A stretch of 13,739 nucleotides of DNA from Smittium culicis. Taxonomy: Eukaryota > Kickxellomycota > Harpellomycetes > Harpellales > Legeriomycetaceae. The stretch is taken from contig LSSN01000486.1 in NCBI GenBank assembly GCA_001970855.1, forward strand, positions 1-13,739, written 5' to 3'. Made by a program: the position numbers and the translations under genes. The notes beneath the pieces were generated by a model that was not told the DNA's origin, did not search any database, and saw nothing but the letters and a program-made list of their open reading frames with translations. Shown piece after piece: positions 9,367-13,739 of this stretch; the first letter of the stretch is position 1; the number at the start of each line of letters is the position of its first letter.

Positions 9367-10126
9367 TTACATATCTTCCAAAAACTTCATAGTTTCTTCT
9401 AGATCGGCCTTGCTCTTCAAGTACTTTTCGTTCAAGGCTTCATACCTTGCTTCAGAATCAACACGTTCGTTCTCGAATTGGGCAATGGTGCGTTCGAGAG
9501 ACTCGGTTTTGACGTCCATGTTTCTTAGTCTAAGAAAAGGGCAAGAGAGAGAAGTTAAAGAAAAGAGGAATAAGTAAGAGAAAAAGATATAGGTAGTTAA
9601 GTGGGTGGGGTAAGGGAGAGAGGGGTAGAGGGAGAGTACTTTTCTTTTGTTTGTTGGAGCTCCAATTCAGCAGTTTCAAGCTTTTCTTCAAGGAGATGAA
9701 TTCTTTTGTTTAAGACATCGCTGGCATCTCTGGTACTTTCGTGGTCTTCAGCTAATTGCTTGGCTTCAGCTATTCTAGATTCTTTGCGGTCGAGTTCGTC
9801 TTCAAGAAGGGTGATACGGTTTTGCAAGGAGATAATTTCCTGTTCCCTTTCTATTTGCTGCTCGTTGATCTGTTTCAAGGCCAATTCAGCGGCGTCAGCT
9901 CTGGCGCTGGCGGCATCGGCTTCGAGTCTAATATTGCTGATTTTCTGAAAGGTGTAGAAAAGGATAGGGGGGTTAGATATATTAAATAAAGGGATAAATG
10001 CAGAGATTATAGGGCAATTTTTTATGTATTAAGGATTTAAGGAGGTGTGAGTGTGAGGAGAGGAGGCATTTCAAGTAGGAGGGAAAGGGTAGAGTTGGGG
10101 GTACTTACTTCTTTGAGCTTATCCAT
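9367..10126 (-). CDS. TPM: Tropomyosin (fungal, 161 aa), 3 exons
   Basis: Exons on the minus strand: 10126-10109 (18 nt, MDKLKE), 9944-9640, 9529-9367, giving 161 aa, the same length as fission yeast Cdc8. Introns are GT-AG, 164 and 110 nt. The donor of the first is GTAAGT, and phases are 0 and 2. Tropomyosin is a parallel two-stranded coiled coil that polymerises head to tail along actin filaments and stabilises cables and the contractile ring. The whole chain is charged and heptad-patterned with no proline: KISNIRLEADAA at the start, long Glu/Lys/Leu stretches such as LLEDELDRKESRIAEAKQ and LLEEKLETAELELQQTKEK, then LRNMDVKTESLER, matching the conserved DVKxExxER segment of fungal tropomyosins, and a tail ending MKFLEDM. 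The N-terminal MDK matches the family start, where acetylation strengthens end-to-end contacts. The ATG is fixed by this match. A TATA box lies about 135 bp upstream. Confidence 0.95.
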
Positions 10127-10182
10127 GGCTTTAGTTTAAAGTGGAGAGGAGGAGGGGGTGGAAAGAGATAAAAATTATATTA

Positions 10183-10213
<31 letters not shown>

Positions 10214-10390
10214 AGTGGGTTAGTGGGCAGTGCTTTGGGTAAGTTTTGGTTAAGACGGGTTTATATAAAACATGCGTTGTGTTTGTATTTATATTTACAT
10301 TTACTTTGCTTATAGCAATCCACACATCAATTTGGGCACGTCTTATTGGCTGGAAGCTGTGAGAACATTTAGTGTCTAATTATACTTTTA
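10127..10390 (-). promoter_or_regulatory. Core promoter and 5' leader of tropomyosin
   Basis: Reading toward the gene on the minus strand there is a CCAAT box (plus-strand ATTGG at 10345-10349), then a TATA box TTTTATATAAA at 10270-10260, then a hexamer repeat at 10213-10185, then the start codon at 10126. CCAAT about 80 bp above TATA, and TATA about 135 bp above the ATG, is a normal fungal arrangement. The leader is strongly pyrimidine-rich in the sense strand. Confidence 0.6.
10185..10213. repeat. Hexanucleotide microsatellite (AGTGAG)n in the tropomyosin leader
   Basis: Four perfect AGTGAG units at 10185-10208 are followed by a partial fifth. In tropomyosin sense orientation this reads as CTCACT repeats, between the TATA box and the start codon, so it probably lies in the 5' UTR or just before the transcription start. 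Confidence 0.85.
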
Positions 10391-10415
10391 TTAGTGACAA
10401 CTTTTGCAGACACCC

Positions 10416-10503
10416 TATATGCACTTATCCCATGCATTATATGCACTAATGATATGCCTTATATGCACTTATTCCTAGCATTAAATGCGTGTATGCTGTC
10501 TCC
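10416..10503. repeat. 22-bp tandem repeat, three copies plus a diverged fourth
   Basis: Units start at 10416, 10438 and 10460, each beginning TATATGCACTTAT or TATATGCACTAAT and ending in a variable half with TGC or AGC. A fourth, degraded unit (TAAATGCGTGTATG...) starts at 10482. The 22-base spacing is about two helical turns, so equivalent positions face the same side of the DNA. The array lies 290-377 bp upstream of the tropomyosin ATG. Period 22 is not a multiple of three, which argues against a coding role. Confidence 0.8.
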
Positions 10504-10507
10504 ATCT

Positions 10508-10549
10508 CCAGAATTGATAATTCAGACTCCAGAAAAGATGATTCAGTCT
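10508..10549. repeat. 21-bp tandem duplication next to the 22-bp array
   Basis: Two units at 10508-10528 and 10529-10549 agree at 17 of 21 positions. Both start CCAGA and share GAT-ATTCAG near the end. A third partial start (TCAGG) follows at 10550. It is a separate sequence from the 22-bp unit just upstream. Confidence 0.65.
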
Positions 10550-10700
10550 TCAGGTTATAGCGTGTTCTTTTCGCAAAAGTCGAGTGCAGAATTGGTATTC
10601 TTGGCTTGTTTCGATTCTTTCCAGCCAAGGCTTAAAATTTCTCTTTATTTGCGCTTTGTTTACATTTCCGCTTTATTTACGCCTTTCTTTGTTTGTCCTG

Positions 10701-10720
10701 CCGCTATTGGCCACTATAAA
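10701..10720 (+). promoter_or_regulatory. ATTGG plus TATA pair, possible plus-strand promoter
   Basis: ATTGG (10706-10710) is followed by TATAAA (10715-10720) within AT-moderate sequence. The TATA orientation would suit a rightward transcript, but no convincing coding region follows: the next ATG, at about 10813, opens only a handful of codons. It may belong to a non-coding transcript or be chance. Confidence 0.25.
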
Positions 10721-11344
10721 TATATGCAATTTTATCCCAGAGTGTGCGCTGCCCCCCATTTGCTAGCTCTCCTCTACCACTCCAATGCAACCAATAGGCC
10801 TCCTGAGCTTACAATGCCTGGAATCTCTGCCCAGTAATCTCCACATTCTCCACTCATATCGCTTATCCGCTATCGTTATTGGCTTACTCGCTAATACTCT
10901 CATGCAAACAATTTTCTTTATTATCAACTCTTTCCCTTCCAGCTCTCTTCAATAAACGAATTTATTGATTCGCTTATAATTTATCAACTTATTTATCACT
11001 AGCTTCTTCATTAGCATACACCAATAATTATCTGAGCTTTGTAATTTAATTAATTAATTGAATCTAATTTGCTATACATTGTAGATCAATATCTGTCTAC
11101 CGCCCATGGATGATGGGCTATACACCCTGTCTCTCTCTTCAACTTATTATATTAGGAATATTTATCAAAGATTACACTTGGTTGCAATATTTAATTGGTA
11201 CATTGCTTGTTTAATCAAGCTAAGCCAATAAATCTATAAATTAATTATATGGGGGATTCTGAATGAAGAGTGCACTTTGTACAGCTTAATGCTATTTGCT
11301 TGAATATTTATTGGCTGCTAATATTATTGGCAGGATTTAATTGG

Positions 11345-13739
11345 CATTATGATTTTTCTGTTTTTTTGTATAATTTTGAAATTTTTATTTGCTAAAAGTA
11401 AGAAATGATTTTGTTCATTGGACATAAATTTTTTATACATTTTATACACTGTAACACTTTGCACTATAAAACTACTCTTTCATAAAGAATCTCCCATAAA
11501 GCGATATTATTGACTAAAAAAAAATGGCATTCCTTTTTTTCTATAGAAAATCATTGATTTTATTGGGCCAGATTCCCGAATTAAGTTTTTTTTTTTTTGG
11601 GAAATCTGAAGAATAGGAAAGACAAAAATAAAGACTATAAAAAAAAGAAATTGAAAAAACTGAATAAGTTCAAATACCCAGTCAAAAACTTGAATATTAA
11701 TTAAAGCTAGTAATACTTAATTAATATGAAATACTATACACACTATATATTTTTTTTCTTTCATCTAAAAAAAAAATGCTCTAGAGTTTTTAAATATTAT
11801 TTGCCTTGAATATCAATTTATCCTTATTAATTTAATAAAAAGAAAGTTTATTCAGCTTAAATTCAATACTAAATATAGCTTACAATAATAAAAAGAGTTT
11901 TAAACATCATACCGCAATATAATAATATAAGCTACAGAGTATTTTTTATGGAGCTGTATACAAATTATAATTTGTTGTAGAGCTTTTAATTTTTTCCTTT
12001 TAATTAAGTTTTACCATTTAAATTTAATACCGGTTATAAAAACCGCTCTATATAAACCCTTATCCAGGCGTTAGATCAAAAATCGCCTTTTTCTAAAATT
12101 AGCGTTCCTGTTCAGAAGACTAAAAATAGTTTACCAATATTAATATTATATATTACTGCATCAATTTTATTCGCCAGATATTTTTGTTTTTATTTTTACC
12201 CTTAAAAAAGTAACAAATAGCAATTTAAATCGCTCAATTAATATATTTTTATAAAAGCAAAAAAAATAGACGTTATGATGATTGGAAATTGCATTTCAGA
12301 GTTCCACAAATGGCTGGCAAGAAAAATATTTCTAACTAGAATTTGTTCTGTGTAAAACTGGGATATAAAAAATTTATGCAAAATAAATAATAGTTTATAC
12401 AAATTTTTAGTTATAACAAAACTACGATATAAATAAAAATTTACACTAATATAAACTTATAACTACCTTTAATTATATTACTAAAAAAATATCAATTTAC
12501 ACTATGTTCATATTTAGGTCCTTTCCTGCGCAAATGTAGACTGTTTTTTGCCATTACCATTGGCTTTCATATTATTTAAATGAAAGAATTTAAAATAATA
12601 ATAAATGTCTTATGATGTTTTTATCGTTTATTTTTTTGAATTTAAAAAACTAAAGAACTAAAAATTCAGTCTTCCTCTGACTATATAAGTCATTTTCTTA
12701 TTTCGATGTATACTATGATATACTTCATTAATCTGTAGTAGTGTAAATCTACCACAAGGGAGTGAAAACGATTATAATCCCATTTTATGTGCGTAGCAAT
12801 AAATAAATAAAAAAAAAAACATTTATTTTTGAATGAAAAGATAACCCCAAGATAAATAAAAACATGAAAGAGAATTGATTGAGTACAAAGGAATTGTTAG
12901 ATGATTTGTCAATTAATTGATTGAAAGATTAAAAGGATATTTATCTATTTTGGGTTTAAAAAGAGAATTGCCAAATTTATTGAAAAGAAAAATCTTTATA
13001 GAAAAAACGAAACTTTTTTTAATCGAAAAAAAAGTAAAATAAAAAATAAAATAAAATACTTATGATGAATATTTGAAAACAAAGTTCAGGAGGTTTTTCT
13101 TACTTCTAAAGTATAAATTGGTAAGAAAAGAACAAAGGTGAAACGCTCTCGAAAATTTTGGTAAAATACTTATTACTTAGTTTATATTAAAAACTTCCTA
13201 TATAAATAAAAAATATACATTTATAAGCAAATCTAAAAAAGTGAGAAAATAAGCAGAAGCTTAACTTTAAAAGAACACTTAGTTTAAAAATTATTATTTA
13301 GTTAGTTTTTTTTATTATTTTTTTTTGAGAAATCATACTATATTTTACCTCACAGCAAAGTGTAAATATTCTAGCCTAAAAAGATTCTCAACAGGCAAAC
13401 TTAATTTTAAAACCATAAATCCTTAATTGAAAATAAAGGTAAAGTAGACAAAAAAAAACTACTACAAATCACCATTCAATTATTTAATTTTTAATAAAAC
13501 ATGAAGTAGGCATATTATAGAAAAGCTACTTATAGAGGTAATAAAATATTGTTATAGCTTATAATCTTATTTAAAAGAATATTTGTTTAAGTTTCTAAAA
13601 AATGAAAGTAATTAACTAATTCAAAACGCTAATATTCGTTTCATATTTATAATTATTTTTCCTTGATATTAACTTTTAATTTATACACAATTTCAAAGTA
13701 TACATGAATCTCTTATGATAAACGAACTCTTGTATATAC
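11345..13739. other. AT-rich gene-free region to the right edge
   Basis: About 2.4 kb of AT-rich sequence with many A and T runs. I see no open frame of note on either strand, no tRNA or other RNA signature and no clear transposon relic. CCAAT pentamers fall back to background level. Confidence 0.6.

Larger units (their letters stand above)
10345..11344. promoter_or_regulatory. CCAAT-rich region upstream of tropomyosin
   Basis: Eleven CCAAT or ATTGG pentamers occur in 1 kb, at 10345, 10706, 10782, 10791, 10878, 11021, 11194, 11225, 11310, 11326 and 11340. About two would be expected at this base composition by my own rough estimate. CCAAT is the core of the site bound by the HAP/NF-Y complex. 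The region holds no gene I can recognise. An open frame at 10394-10837 crosses the tandem repeats and looks accidental. A small hairpin (GCCCAT, 5-base loop, ATGGGC) lies at 11102-11118. Confidence 0.4.

Noticed and set aside
10394..10837. 147-codon plus-strand open frame, the longest frame in the tropomyosin upstream region
   Set aside because: It runs through the 22-bp tandem repeats, whose period is not a multiple of three, and through CCAAT and TATA-like sites. The translation is a hydrophobic, Cys/Pro/Leu mixture with no recognisable domain and no splice signals extending it. Most likely accidental.
1..13739. CRISPR array, bacterial operon signals or phage genes
   Set aside because: The genes carry spliceosomal introns and the layout is eukaryotic. 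No direct repeat with regular unique spacers is present.

Overview
The window looks like nuclear DNA of an early-diverging fungus. It is very AT-rich and has compact genes with short GT-AG introns (60 to 172 nt). It carries a 161-residue fungal-type tropomyosin and the broken remains of a DIRS-like retrotransposon. The gag and RT wording of that relic reminds me of elements from gut-dwelling Harpellales (Smittium/Zancudomyces relatives), but this placement is an inference from memory and not a computed result.

Layout, left to right. (1) Positions 1-1770, minus strand: a degenerate DIRS-like element. A gag relic starts at 1671, and an overlapping reverse-transcriptase relic runs off the left edge. 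Both have stops and frameshifts. (2) Positions 1771-4943: about 3.2 kb of AT-rich DNA without a gene I can support, with a few small inverted repeats and a 5-bp microsatellite. (3) Positions 4944-6579, plus strand: an eight-exon gene for a CYRI/FAM49 protein (340 aa), a Rac1-binding inhibitor of the Scar/WAVE-Arp2/3 actin pathway. (4) Positions 6580-6894: short convergent 3' region. (5) Positions 9048-6895, minus strand: a three-exon gene for a mitochondrial-type asparaginyl-tRNA synthetase (621 aa). (6) Positions 10126-9367, minus strand: a three-exon tropomyosin gene (161 aa) with an 18-nt first coding exon. (7) Positions 10127-11344: a compositionally distinct regulatory-looking region with a TATA box, a hexamer microsatellite, 22-bp and 21-bp tandem repeats and eleven CCAAT/ATTGG pentamers in 1 kb. 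(8) Positions 11345-13739: AT-rich DNA with nothing I can support.

How they relate: CYRI and tropomyosin both act on actin, one on branched-network nucleation through Rac and the other on linear cables. The synthetase between them is housekeeping. Synthetase and tropomyosin are tandem on the minus strand, 318 bp apart. CYRI converges on them. None of the three genes shows a frameshift or premature stop once the introns are removed. No complete new system is visible. The most unusual items are the CYRI gene in a fungal context and the repeat-plus-CCAAT region upstream of tropomyosin.
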